A DNA stretch of 64,000 nucleotides from Eremophila alpestris peregrina (lineage: Eukaryota > Chordata > Aves > Passeriformes > Alaudidae). The stretch is taken from contig WMCF01000031.1 in NCBI GenBank assembly GCA_009792885.1, positions 974,222-1,038,221 of the forward strand, given 5' to 3'. A model generated the notes under the pieces. It ran no database searches, was not told the origin of the DNA, and was given only the letters and a program-made list of their open reading frames with translations. Positions 1 through 12,200 of this stretch are shown in pieces. Position 1 is the first letter of the stretch; every line of letters starts with the position of its first letter. The position numbers were made by a program, and so were the translations under genes.

Positions 1-3000
1 ACCAGCTTAAAATGGCTCCTCCCAGCATGAATTCAGTGTTTGTCCTGATTTGGTTCTGGACATGGGAGGTACATCAGGGGAACATTGTCCCCTGTGGCCT
101 GTTCCATGGAGCTCCCATGGAGGTCAGGGAAGTTTTCTGCATGAGTTGAATGCAGGAAGGCGCTGGGAATCTGCTCTGCGGCGACGGCATCTGCATTGCA
201 GATTGGAGAGGGGAATTTTGCCCTAAGTGCCAAATCTCATCTTTTAGAGCAAAACTATTTTTGTATTATACAAGTGCAGAAAATTATCATCTGGGTAATA
301 CAGAACTGAGGAGTTTAAAAGTGAAAAAACCCAGTAACTGCCCAGCCATTTTGCAAAGTAATTAAAAAATACTTTTCTCTAAGTTATTTTTAAAATACTT
401 TTGTTCTCACACATGTTTCTAAGACTAACAGTGGTGACACAGGGCATGTATATTTATTTTGTTGTTGATTTTCAGAACTACTTGGGAAGCTTGAGCTAAT
501 GTGCAGAGATAACTCTTCACTATTGATGTGGTAAAACCCAGCACCAGTCAGGAACAAACTATAATCAAAAAAGCTAGCAGAGATTTTATTCTGATAGGAA
601 CAGTGTGCAGTCATATCAGTACCACATTTCCTGTCAGTTTAGAACAAGAAGAGAGAGCAATGTAAAATTTAAATGCTGAATTTACAGCAAGAATTAAGGT
701 GTGGGTAAACACATTCTCCCTCACTCAAATTTTGGGATAAATTTCAGACTAACACATTTGGTCAAGACTAGCACAAGGGCCGTTGAACATTTCATTATAG
801 CATTTACAGCAACAACCAGTGTTAGAAAAATAAAACCCTTCCTTCTTCTTTATTCCTGCTCCAGACAGTGCTTTGTCCTTCTCTCCCCCGCCACCCCCTT
901 AATGATAAACCCAACATGTAATTTACTGCCATTTCAAAGCCCAGTTTAAGTACAGGTTTAACAAATACTGACAGGGACTAGGTACATTTACTGATACACC
1001 TGATGATCTGAAAAATAGCTGCTTCTGCTTCCCCAGTAAGTGTGGTGGAAGTTTTGTGCTGTGTTTCAGCTGGAAAGGGGTTTCTTCAGTACAAATGTGT
1101 TCTTTAGCAGTGGCTTGGAGTGTGGTGGTGGAGCAGTAAAAGGGGAGGCTTTAGCAGTGTCAATGACCATAGAACTCAAAAAGAACTTGCTTTGGCATAT
1201 AAACTGCCTTTGAAAATTGAGTACAGCGAGTGCATGCAAGATGCTTCAGCCTCAAGTGCACTATCAAACAATCTGTGGGGAGAGTGGCAAAGGACAGTCT
1301 GGACAGCACTTGAAGCAGTCCTGCTCCTCCTTTTCCATGGGTTTGAAGATTCCTTTAACCTGCACCAGTGATAAATTATATTGTTCATATATTTGTAAAA
1401 CCCTGTGTGTGAACAGCCAGCTCTGAACCCTCCCCCCTGCCTGACCTCAAGAAATCTCAACAGATTTTTATGTGGGCACTTGAGTCTGTGAATTGCAATT
1501 TATCCTGGCATCCATTGAGTAAACCAGTGTATCCAGAAAAGAGGTGAACAAGACCACAGACCCAGAGAATTTTGCTCCATCTCAGTGCTCAAAGATTCAC
1601 CATTGGGTGTTTCTTTCTCTGTTGATATATATGCCCTTTAGGCCAGCATTCCTCCCAACAACCCCTGTATTAATCCAGACTCTCTGTGGCTTGGATGAAG
1701 TAGATAATGACTTAATCTGAGATTTGGTGTAACAGCAAATGAAATTTGGCCCTGGCACCTAAAACACCTGAGGGAAGGGACATAGTCTTAAAATTGTCTG
1801 TAAACAATCCATTAGTTCCCCTGAAAAAAAGGCTTTTATAACATGTTCAGTGTCCAATTTCACAAGATGGCATTCTGTGATGTTTTCTGTATGAGATGGC
1901 TCTTCCTCATCCCTGTTATACAGACCCTGAACTGCCCATTAATGAGCAAAGGAGTAAAACCCACCTATCCACCAGGCACTGCCGGCACTTTTCTATCAGA
2001 GAAACAATTACCTCACTCTGCCTCAGAAAATGAAAACAGGGGAAGAAGGAACTCTTCCTGACATACTTGTTTTGAACACGGTGTGCATTTCTCCCCTCCT
2101 GTACCAATACAGTTAGATCATGTTCTGTTTTCATCAGGTTACAGAACATTTCACTCTGTCAGCATGAGATAATTTGCAAGCAAGGTGATAGATCTCCCTT
2201 GCTGAAATAAAGGATCTTCTCATGCTACTTAACAAAGCTCTGATTCTAATCACGTCCATCACTATTTGGTTCTGAAATTTGCTGGAGTATTTACATTAAG
2301 TAAAACAAAGTGATCTGCACAGACAATCTGAAAGGGAGAAAGAGGCTTTCAAGATTAAAAAAATGAGCTACAGACAAACCCTTCAGAAGAGAACCCGGTA
2401 GGACTTTGAAAGTTGCCATTTAAACTCTTGTAGTAATCTCTCTTTCAAAGATTTAGTGAGGGAAAAAAAGGTTTTGAAAGAGACAAATCAAAATTTAATT
2501 ATGCTAAAATGACTTAAGAAATACTACACGCTTCCCCTTTCATTTGGTCCAGGAATGATGGATGCCTTGCAAGAGCAGTGAGTCACGAGGCGGGCGATGA
2601 ATAAGATGTGGGAGACTCTTCTTTCAGTTAATACTGATTAGTTCTGAATGGGCTCACTCTACACCTTTCTTACTTTCAAATATTCATGTTTCAGAGCCAA
2701 GAGAATTTTGGGTGTGCATCCTTGGAATGATGCACATGACCAAATTCTCAAAAGCTGATGCCTCTAATTGATATCTGTATTTTGTAAGAAAATCATTTGT
2801 GAATGAGAATGACCAAACTGTGCTCAAGTCACCTGTATTCATCCCTGTGAATTAATTTATAAGCAGCCTTTGGAGTGCTACAATAACATCTTTTCTATAT
2901 AACAGTCCTTAAATTCTTTACAAGCACCAATTATGGTGTGGGGAGTGTTGTCCTCATTTCACTTGCACACAAATGGAAGAGCAAAGCCAGGCAAGGACTC

Positions 3001-3529
3001 TGTATCAGTGACAAAATCTGGACTAACTCATTATCTTCAGCTCACAGAAGAGAAAATTAAGATAGAGATGTAAATCCCAAGTGCCATGGATAAAATGGAT
3101 GAAATATTATTATTTGCTGTTTCTCACATTACAGTGATTAAGGAGCCATGGTGAAGAAATCTGATAAATTTGTTTTAAACCAGACAAAACAAGGGTTTTT
3201 CTTCATAATTGAAACTGGAATTCACTGATGCAGGATGTTGTGGAGGCACTAGGATCTGAAAGGACTTAAGCTATTTCATGGAGGAGTGATCCACTGACAG
3301 TTATTAAACATGATGGTTTATGTGCATCCCTCCTGTAGGGACACACATAAACCACCACCTGTCAGGAGCCAGGGGGATTCAGCAGTAGCATCTTATCCTA
3401 TGCAGAGCCCTTCCACAGCTCAAGTTTTCCCATTTACTGGGTTTATGTCATTTGTGTGCCATAGACACCAAGGTCAGAGGGGAGTCCTGGTGTTCCAAAG
3501 GAATTTTCAAAGAGCTTCTGCAATGACCT
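1..3529. other. Non-coding stretch, no gene recognised
   Basis: Ordinary AT-rich vertebrate intergenic-type sequence. All frames are broken by stops at short intervals and I recognise no domain, splice-linked exon set or repeat family. Two local items stand out. An imperfect nested inverted repeat lies at 2161-2226. A short CpG-bearing segment at about 2,530-2,640 carries a perfect AP-1 core TGAGTCA at 2579-2585 and reads like a small conserved element. A weak resemblance to old MIR-type sequence near 2,920-3,010 is too poor to call. Confidence 0.6.
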
Positions 3530-3740
3530 GGAGTAGAGAAGACATGGAGCTGTTGGAATGAGTCCAGATGGAGCATCTCTCCTACAAGGAAAGGCTGAGA
3601 TAATTGGAGTTGTTCAGCCTGGGAAAGAGAAGCTTTGGGGTGACCTGATTGTGGCCTTTTAGCCCCTGAAGGGGGCTAAAGAAGAAGAAACATGGAGAGA
3701 CACCATTTACAAGGGCTTGGAGGGGCAGGACACAGAGCTG
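3530..3740 (+). mobile_element. CR1 LINE fragment (internal 3' part, sense)
   Basis: The segment contains the avian CR1 hallmark GGAAAGGCTGAGA followed by a TTGTTCAGCCTGG block, then a GGTGACCTGATTGTGGCCTTT block and a run reading GGGGCTAAAGAAGAA. These occur in the order found in the end of CR1 ORF2 and the start of its 3' UTR. It is on the plus strand, truncated at both ends and diverged, with no intact coding frame, so it is a dead relic. A CR1 3' end in the same orientation lies about 400 bases downstream. The two could be parts of one element separated by an insertion, or independent copies. Confidence 0.85.
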
Positions 3741-4149
3741 TCCAGAAACCTGGATATATTTCCAGTATGTAGGACTTGCACATCTGAATATAGAGACCTT
3801 ACAAGTTTTTTCTGCCTGCTCTGCTCCAGACAACTTCCGAGAGGAAGGAAGACACCACGTTCCAGGGAAGAAATGGTTGTGTAAATTCTGCATTTTTTAT
3901 CGAACCCAGCTGATGGCTACATCCCACTCAGGAGAAATCCTCCTTCCACAGCCCCTCAGAGAGAGCACCTCGTGTCCAGCACTCAGGCAGAAGAAACTCT
4001 CTGCATTCCCCAGCTCCCTCTGAACTTTTGACCCCATTATATACTGGAACCAGTGGGATTATTTCCACGACCTACTTTCTAATGTTTTCCTGCTGCAGAG
4101 TGACATGGCCCAAGTGCTACTCAATGCTGGGGTTTTAACGTGGCAGGAG
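3741..4149. other. Spacer between two sense CR1 pieces
   Basis: About 400 bases between two CR1 fragments of the same orientation. It does not resemble the CR1 sequence expected to join them, and I see no gene, terminal inverted repeat or LTR boundary in it. If the flanking pieces come from one CR1 copy, this would be an insertion or a highly diverged stretch. The alternative is two separate truncated copies. Confidence 0.4.
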
Positions 4150-4332
4150 CTGCTCGAGTGCCACTGCCCAGGCTCCCTCGGGAATGGGCACAGCCCCAAG
4201 GCTGCCAGAGCATTTGGACAATGTTCCCAGGCACAGGATGGGATTGTTGGGGTGTCTGTGCAGGGCCAGGTGTTGGACTCAATGATCCTTTGGGTCCCTT
4301 CAAACTCAGCATACTCTGTGATTCTTTTAAAC
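4150..4332 (+). mobile_element. CR1 LINE 3' end (sense)
   Basis: This is a plus-strand CR1 3' UTR and terminus. It contains the block TGTCTGTGCAGGGCCAGG, then GTTGGACTCAATGATC, a CCCTTCAAACTCAG block and the terminal TCTGTGATTCTTTTA, which is a degenerate form of the CR1 3' octamer tail. The same subfamily appears in opposite orientation at 11876-12200, where the matching blocks read as reverse complements. It is 5'-truncated, as most CR1 copies are, and carries no coding capacity. Confidence 0.85.
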
Positions 4333-6363
4333 CTGAATGGAATGGCACAGTGCTTGTGAATTCTGTACAGATGCACAACCATTATTTCATACAAAAGAAC
4401 CATTAAAAAGCTCGTTCTCTGCTGCTGGAAGGTCCCAAGACATTGCAGCAAACGGTTTCTGTGTAGTCATCTGTTCCTCAGCATCATCAACCCTGAAGTC
4501 AGAAAAGCAAGAAAAAAGCCAGACAGAAATTTCCTCATGGCTTTATTAATTAAGCAGCTGTTCCTGTGGGATTAGCATGTGCATGTCCTCCTCCAGAGGC
4601 AAATGTGTGCTCTGCCCTTGAAACACAGCAAACTATAGGTTGTACCACATGCAGCTGCCTGAAAATTGACTATGGTAAAGTATCTTCTGTCCTCCCTGGT
4701 TCAGGGATGAACTCTGATCCTTCCCATTGTCTATGGATACACTTTTTCAATGTAGGCTGTCCTGGACTCTGAAGTTCAATGTTCCAGACATCCCAAACAC
4801 TCTAAGGATTGGTACCATTCCCTGTGGCCCTGCCTTTGGCCATGCAGAGGAATGGGACAGAGGTGCTAGCTCCTTGGAAGGCTGAACTTTCCTATGAAGA
4901 TACACTAGAAAAAAGATAGGAGTTTCCCTCTCCTGCAGTGTCTAACTTCTCCCAGCCTCGCTCTTGAATCTCTTTCACAAACCAGACTGTAGGTAATAGA
5001 TTGTATCAAAATTCCCAGAAAGAGATTAGAGGAACCTCTTTTGATTCAGACAAGGACTAGAGACACCTCACAGCAGATCCCTTTGCCACACACGATGCAG
5101 GCAGAGAACAGAAGAGCTGTGCTCCTGTACAAGTGTGGTGCTCGAGCCAAGAGCATTCCTGCTGAAATCAGTGAATTAACAGTGGTGGAATGGAAAGATC
5201 AGCCACACACTGTTTTATCTGAGGGCTGGCTTTGGTTACCTTATGCAATGAGTGGATTCTCCTGGTCACAGCCATGTCTTTATTGCACATTTTAATAGGT
5301 CTGTAAGTCAGGCAGGAGCTGACCCAGCATTGCTGTTTGACTGACACATTTGAACTAACATTGCTTCTATTTTAAGTTCCTTTTTGAGATCAGAATAGCT
5401 GAGTTTTTCCTTGTGATTGTTAGTACAGCTTTAACTACTGTCTGAACAGCTCCCACCCAGCATCTCTACATTGCTGCTTGACAGGACTACGAAAGCAGAG
5501 GTATACCCAAGAACAGGAGGTCCCTGCCTTCGTGGCTGTTGGCCTCAACATTTAACAGGAGGGAAAAGAGAAGCAAACCCCAAGCACCCAGCCAAGCTGA
5601 AACCTCCCCTGTGCAGTCACACAATTTTCATCTTGTTTCATGCTATGCCTCTTTGTTCCCCAGAAGTTTCCCCAGTCTCTAATACTACACAGTCCCTATA
5701 TTTCCTGATGGAATCCTGAATCCTTCTGGAGTCCCCCAATCCCAGCCTGAACCCAGCCACTGTGCTTTAGCCCATGCTTTGCCCCTGTGCCACAGTTCCC
5801 ACAGGAAACATCACTGCAGGACACTGAGTCCCTGCAATGCCCATCCCTCCACTGCCACCACTGCTCTCCACCTCCCTGTCCTCTCAGCACCAAAAAAAAG
5901 CTACACTGTTCTTCATGTGAGAAAAAAGTCATCCTAGCATCTGTAAAAATGGTAAATGTCATGTAGGGATGCCCCCAAAAATAATCAGATGTACATTTAA
6001 AAAAAATTATAAATTATTAAAATACTTGGTTTGTCCACAGGCTGTAACTTTTTTCATCCCTTTGTGGTTTATGTTGAATAAATGCTCAAGGAACTCAGAG
6101 TTACATAAAGCTTAAGGAATAATCTACACCACTTTTTTCAAGAGAAGGCAAAAAGCAAGGACAAGCCATACAAGAAATTCCTGCATAAGGCAAATGTCTT
6201 GGGGTTATAATGAAATCAAGAATTTCCATCAAGTGAAATTCATCCCCAAGTTCACAGAGAGTTTTTTGCATCATTTAAGCACAAAACCAGGGAGATTCAT
6301 TCCAGCCCTGGAATATACAACACAGCCCCAAAACTCCTACTCCAAAGAGCAGGTCGGGAAGTT
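4333..6363. other. Non-coding stretch, no gene recognised
   Basis: Mixed-composition sequence with no recognisable gene. Around 4,530-4,570 an ATTAATTAA motif lies just before a GCAGCTG E-box, which is a small regulatory-looking cluster. A C-rich segment at about 5,700-5,890 is open on the minus strand for 88 codons but has no known domain. An A/T-rich run occurs at about 5,970-6,030. Nothing here supports a gene call. Confidence 0.55.
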
Positions 6364-6600
6364 GTTACGGTTGGAAAACACCTCCAAGGTCATCACATCC
6401 AACCTTTGACCCCCATGCTCACTAAAGCACATCATGAAGTGCCCACAAGTCTCCACTTACTTTTTGAACACTCCCAGGAATGGTGACTCCAACCCTGCCC
6501 TGGAGAGTCTGTTTAACCACTCTTCAAGTGAAGAAATTTTTCCTGATATCCAGCCTGAAACATCCCTAGTGCAACTTGAAGCCATTTCCCAATGATGGGG
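6364..6600 (-). mobile_element. CR1 LINE 3' part (antisense)
   Basis: Reading the plus strand gives the reverse complement of a CR1 3' end. It begins GGTTGGAAAACACCTCCAAG, followed by GTCATCACATCCAACC, a middle block with CAGGAATGGTGACTCCAACC, and then GAAGAAATTTTTCCTGATATCCAG. The order and spacing match CR1 in minus orientation, with the element's 3' end near 6364. It is 5'-truncated and diverged. Its terminal octamers are not clearly preserved. Confidence 0.9.
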
Positions 6601-8829
6601 ATTTGTGCATGGTTGCGTCCTGAAAAAATTTTTCCCAGGCTTTGTCTGAACCAGAGAATGAAATCGTTGGAATAACTCTGAAGCTTAATACTGGTTTGCA
6701 TTCAAAGACGTGTGTTTGCTGAGGCTAAAGCACTTCCAAGCCTGGCTCATCTCCACAGTCACGCCTTTTTGGAGTGAGTTAGGAGCCTTCTGCACACTCC
6801 TGCTGGGCCCCGTGGCTGAGGGTGAGGAAAACATGGGAATCCAGGGGGGAACAGGTGAGTTGTTCCAGCTACTTCACATCCCCACAAATCAAGCAGGATA
6901 AAACAACAGCCAGAAAATGAAACTACTCTGAAAAATCTGAGGCAACACTGTAAACATTTCAGAGCACTTCTCTAGAGCACAAGGAAACCTGGTAGCAGGA
7001 TCTGTTTGTTCTTCCCTGCTAAATTTCTCTCCCGTGGAAATCCATAACAAACACTCTTTATAGAGTTATAGCCCTGAGTAATCTCCGTGGCACCCAGCCA
7101 GTATTGCTGAGTCTGTAGGAGGCCTCGTTGGAGACATATTTGGAACTAGTCTTGACTGACACTTATCCTTCTCCCTCCTGCTATAAAAATAGTGCATTTG
7201 CCTGTGTTGTTTTTAAATGAACTATTCTTGTTCACATTATGGAGGAAAACCCAACATACACATCATTAACGAGCCACTGAAAATAAAACAGTGGGACTAC
7301 ATTTCAAGTTTTTCATAACCCAAAGGAAAACACTAAAGTGGTTGGTTTAATGGCATGTAGAAATCACCAGAATTCATCACCAACTTTTGACTTATGCTGT
7401 TCTTTCCCAAACAGATGAGACAAAAAAATTCACACAGATGTTTTCTAGAGGCAGAGCACAGACTGAGCACAGACCCCACACTACAGGAGAAGCTGCCTTG
7501 GCAGGGAGAAATGTCTGGGGGAGATCTGTGCCTCAGGATCAGGCAGTGAATTGCCCTTATTCGAAGTCTTACCTCTCTAACCCTGCTTTTCCAACCCTTC
7601 CATCACCAAATATCCACTCAAGTTTTCTCCCCTGTTTGTGAAGCAGAAAAAGAAAAAATTTCTTGTAGTGTCAGCTTTGTGATTCTTTTTGTTCTTCGTA
7701 ACAGGAGCATTTTCAGCCCTCAGAAACCAGAAAATCTGCTATGAATCAAATGTGTTTAGGCTTAAATGATTTTAAAACATTCACTCCCTATAAAACTATT
7801 GTAGTAGTTCAATTTTATGGTATATACAATTAACTTGCACTGTAAGTTCATTGAATGCTTTAATAAATATGGCATTTTTCTGGGCTTTCTCCTTCTGCTC
7901 CAGCCAACCTCCAAAGGAGTCATTCCTGCAGAAAGGGATGTGAAATGTTCAGAGTCTGGGGATGCAGGTGCATCAGAGAACACTGTGGGAATCACAGTGC
8001 AGAGAAATTGCTGTTTTGTTCAGAAATCTGTCATGGCTCCAAGCTCAATGCTTGGAGGAAGAACTGTCAAGCAGGAGTGGGTAGAGGAGAATGGTGAGTA
8101 GGAACTCTGAGCTGGAGTACAAATCCTGGAGTGACATAACCAGGGATGTCAGTCCTTACAGTTTCAGTAAAACAGACACAAAACTTGTCTTCTTGAAACT
8201 CACTTTGTATTGCTGGGCTGTAAATAAATTGTTTCCACAGCATGATTTTGCTTACTGAATGTGAAGGGACGGGGGATTCCCTCTGCTCCCCACTACACTG
8301 GGCCTTTCTCAGCATTACCTCTACTGGAGAGCTATTACCAGTGCTGGAGAACTCAAGAGAAGGAGATCCAAAACAAGGATGGCAGGGGATAGAGAGCCAC
8401 ACGCATCTCTCTTGGGGAAGAACTCACTGATAAACCAACAGTCTCGAGGGAATTTGCTTTTTCATCTATGTTGCTGCTTTTAGGCCAGAAAATCATAACT
8501 TTATAAGGAGACTGACCTGCAAAGACTGAGAGATTAAGGAACATCTGAGCCAAATTTTTACTCAGAATTCAAACAACAAAAGAAAAGTGATAAAAACTCT
8601 AAACAAACATGGTTTTATTCCACCTTCTTCCATTCCCCTGGGAACAGGAAATCCATCCCTAAGTTCCCCTGTCTAAGCTGCTGATGCCAGGTTTTTCTCC
8701 TCTTACTGATTCTACTGGCATTTCCATCATTCAAGAGCAGTTAATTTATGGCCCTCGAGTTTCCTTTCTTTCAGAGCCAATCATTTCAGCAGGGAAGGTT
8801 CAGCACCAGGTACTGCTGCCAGCACTGCC
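6601..8829. other. Non-coding stretch with two splice-bounded open segments
   Basis: No recognised gene. Two segments look exon-like. The one at 7904-8093 follows a pyrimidine-rich acceptor and ends at a strong donor, and it is open in one frame. A weaker one lies at 6759-6854, with acceptor CTCCACAG and donor ACAG/GTGAGT. Neither shows a known domain or a partner exon in the window. The rest is AT-rich sequence without structure that I can name. Confidence 0.5.
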
Positions 8830-8930
8830 ATTGGTCTGTGCTGACCTTTGGCAAGTTATTTAACCTCCTGATGTCTCCATTTGCCAGCCTGATGAATGGT
8901 GATGAAAACCACCTCACGATAATGTACTTT
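8830..8930 (+). repeat. MIR / CORE-SINE-like ancient repeat remnant
   Basis: The run CTGACCTTTGGCAAGTTATT followed by TAACCTCCTGATGTCTCCAT and a TGATGAATGGTGATGAAAA block parallels the MIR core and tail (a GACCTTGGGCAAGTTACTTAACCTC-type core, then an exon-like CTCAT...ATGGGGATAA stretch). Such remnants are known in bird genomes but are rare and old. The call rests on consensus recalled from knowledge and about 100 bases of similarity with several mismatches. Confidence 0.5.
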
Positions 8931-11875
8931 TTAAAAAAAGTTATTAAATACTTGGCAATTACTGGATAAAGATGATTCTTAGCCCTTCAACACGGCTCCA
9001 TCTATTAGCAGATATTCAAAGTAGCTTTTGTCCATGCTTGGTGCCCAGCCACTTTTGAAGCGACAAGTTAATTTTCACAGGAGAACAACACCTTGTGCAC
9101 ATCTCAGCTGCCTGTCCTCCTTTCCCAGACACACGGCCTCTGCTGCACTTATTTTTCAAACACAGTGAAATACACACAGTCCTTGTTTCTAGGTCAGCTA
9201 ACCATGACAGCTTATTTGAAATGGGAATAAAACAAAAGATGGGTGGATTTAATTTTTTAATGTATCGGTGTTCCCTTAATTCCTCTTTTTACTCATCATT
9301 CACCTCGAAGAATCATCTTTGACTTCACTTGCTCTTGTGTAATGCTCAAATTACCAACAGCTGGTCAAATAGCAGTTTCTAAGCAGTGACCCCAAATTCC
9401 TGGAGAACCACAGAAGACACAGAAATGTGACCTGACCTGCTTAACCCTGTCTGACCTCCCTGGCCATGCAGCCTGACCTGACCTCACTCCCTTTATTCCT
9501 CACAACACGCTTTAATAGATTCCACCAGAGGAAAGCAGTGGGGGGAGAAGGAGTCAGTCTGCCTTAATGTCTTATTTCAGAGAAGTGTTTCCTTAGCTAA
9601 ACATCATAACTCTCAACAGTGATTTCCAAATTGCTGGAACATTACCTCCCACCTTGTCACTGCAATCACTTCTTTGCCTGGGTTATTCAGGACTATTCTG
9701 GAGCCTTTGCCAGCAACACCTCGGAGCAAACACAACACATTCCTCAGCAAGGATTTCTTGCTATTGCAGAAAACTTCTTGTTCTGTAGAAAACAGTGTTT
9801 GGGAATTTTATCCATCAGTCTGATAGACACTGTCCCTTCTGCTTGGATTTTTTGGGAGAGGACAGGGAGGTGTCAGTTTGCTGCCATATAACCCCCATCA
9901 TAACGTAATAATGAATAATCCCAGAGAGTTGCAAAAGCAAACCATCCCTCACAAGACAGAGCCAGGATTAGCATTGACCACACCTCTGGATTTCAGCCAG
10001 TGGCTCCTCATCACTTACTCTCTATTTCCAGAGCATGGAGATCTTCCTGTCTTTCCAGAAGACCTGTATTTGCAGACAGGCTTGGAAACTCAGAGACATA
10101 ACAGATGTCTCCCTCCCCTTTAAATTTCTGCTTTTCTCTCCACTTACATAATGCTAATTAATTTGGGCTGAAATCTCTCTGATTCCTTGCTTGCACAGCA
10201 CACATTCCAGACTTGCTGCTCTCATAGGCAGTCTGAGCAGCATTACACTCAACATCCCTGCCAAATTCACAGAACTCTTGTAAATAAGCCCCAGGTCTCC
10301 TCTTGTCCCCAGAATATGAAATATCCCTGGTTTGCAATGGAAGTGGTGCAGCATAATTGTTTCCACTGAGAGGTAAATGCTGTTTTCCAGAATAATCATT
10401 CAAAAGCATTTCTTAATTGCTACAAAAAAGTATTCTGTCATCCCAAGGAGAAAAATCTTTAAAATCTTTAAAATTAGGTAAAGAAAGAAGGGGAAAGAAA
10501 GGGAAAGAAACCACTGAAATGTAAGGAATCCATGCCAAGGAGATCCTATGTATGGAAATCCAGTCAACCAATGAAGTTCTACTGAAGGGTAGAGAGGAAC
10601 TCATGGGAATATCAAACATTTAATCTAAGAAAATGGGTTATCCCATGTCACTCTGCTGATCAGGATGATTCTACAATTTTGGCAACACAAGATGTGTGGG
10701 AAGAGTTGGCAACATGAAGCTCTCCTGCTCTTCAGGCTCAGCTGGTGGCAGCCAGGCCATGTCTGATGGGCAAAATGGATCCTGGAAAATCCCAGTACAT
10801 GATGGCCAGAGACTTCAGCACATCCAGAGACACAGAGCTGGGCTGAGGGAATCCAGCACCCAACGCTACTGTCAGCACTGTGGAAACTCATGCTATTTTT
10901 TAAGTGGGCCCCCAAGGGAGGTCTGGAAAACAATGCAGCCCTTCCAGCAATTAGAAGCAGACTTATTTAAAAGAATATGAGAAAGCAAACCAGCTAACCA
11001 AAAGATGACTTCCAATGCCCAAGACTTTTACAAAATTTGTTCCAGTAGTCCAGTAATAGAAATGAAAAAGCCATGGCATTGTGCTGGATATCTGATTTTT
11101 AAATTCCCAATGCCCAGAGCGTTGTGTTTGCCTTGCAACAGTTCTAATCCCAAGGTAATGAACAAATCCCTATGATCAGCAAGAGTCTGAACATCTGTTT
11201 GACTGCTGAACTTGTGCACTGGGCTTCCCTTTATTTTATCCACCCATTTGCTTCATATTGGAAATCTTCCAAGACAGCTTGGTTTCTTGTTTGGAAAGCA
11301 CAAGGCACAGAAATTGTGTTTTACTCCCATCAAGCCTTTTTTTCTGTGAAGAAAATAAATTTTAGCCAGTCAAAACACATATCCAGCCCTAAGGAACAAA
11401 TTCCCACAGCCTCTTGTTTCCTGAAGTGCCTCTTCTTACTGATCCCGGGGCTGTTGTTCACTCCAGACCTTTAGAATCTCCTCACAAGTGTCTAGCTCTT
11501 CACATAAAATAGACATAGACTGAAATTAAAGTTATACTTCCTGAATCATTTAATAATTTGACCTCAAAACTGATGGAGACAACCTCCCTCCTCAAGAGTC
11601 CTTCCAAAGCTGGCATCAGGGCACAAATGCAGCTTTCTAATCACTCAATCAGCTGGGAGAAAAGAATTTGTTGTTAGGAACTGATACGATCCTTGCTTCA
11701 AAAGGTCAGGCTTTCCCTCAGATAACAGGAAGAGCTGTTGTGGGAGAAGAGGAGGATATGTTTTACTTCTCCATTACCCATTGTTTACACATGTGTACAC
11801 TCAGAGAGGGCTTTACTGCTGCAGTACAGCCCTTCTTTAACTGGTTAAGCAGTTGCTGTATCTCTGTTAACAATT
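8931..11875. other. Non-coding stretch, no gene recognised
   Basis: No gene recognised. The stretch contains a cluster of five TGACCT hexamers at 9428-9484. A purine-rich low-complexity patch at about 10,440-10,512 carries a doubled AAATCTTTA-type unit followed by GGAAAGAAA-type repeats. Remaining open frames are 100 codons or fewer and resemble nothing I know. Confidence 0.55.
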
Positions 11876-12200
11876 AGATTGGGATATCCTAAGAGATCAT
11901 CAGTCCAGCTCCTGGCCCTGCACAGACACCCCAATAATCCCACCCTGTTTCTGAGAATGTTGTCCAAACACTCCTGGAGCTCTGGCAGCCTTAGGGCCGT
12001 GCCCATTCCCTGGGAAGCCTGGGCAGTGCCCAACACCCTCGAGAAAGAGCCTTTCTCTGATATCCAACCTAGACCTCTCTGACACAGCTGCAGCCTTTCT
12101 CTGGGTCCTGTCCCTGAGCAGAGATCAGAGCTGCCCTTTGGGAGCAAGTTCCAGACTGATTTGAGGTCTCCCCTCAGTCTCCCCTTCTCCAGGATAATGA
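11876..12200 (-). mobile_element. CR1 LINE 3' part (antisense)
   Basis: This is the reverse complement of a CR1 3' UTR. From the left it shows a degenerate end (GGGATATCCTAAGAGATCAT), then CAGCTCCTGGCCCTGCACAG, a CTCCTGGAGCTCTGGCAGCC block, GATATCCAACCTAGACCTCT, and finally CCCCTCAGTCTCCCCTTCTC at its 5'-truncated side. It belongs to the same subfamily as the sense copy at 4150-4332 but extends further toward the 5' side. Antisense open frames of up to 100 codons cross it and are by-products. Confidence 0.9.
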
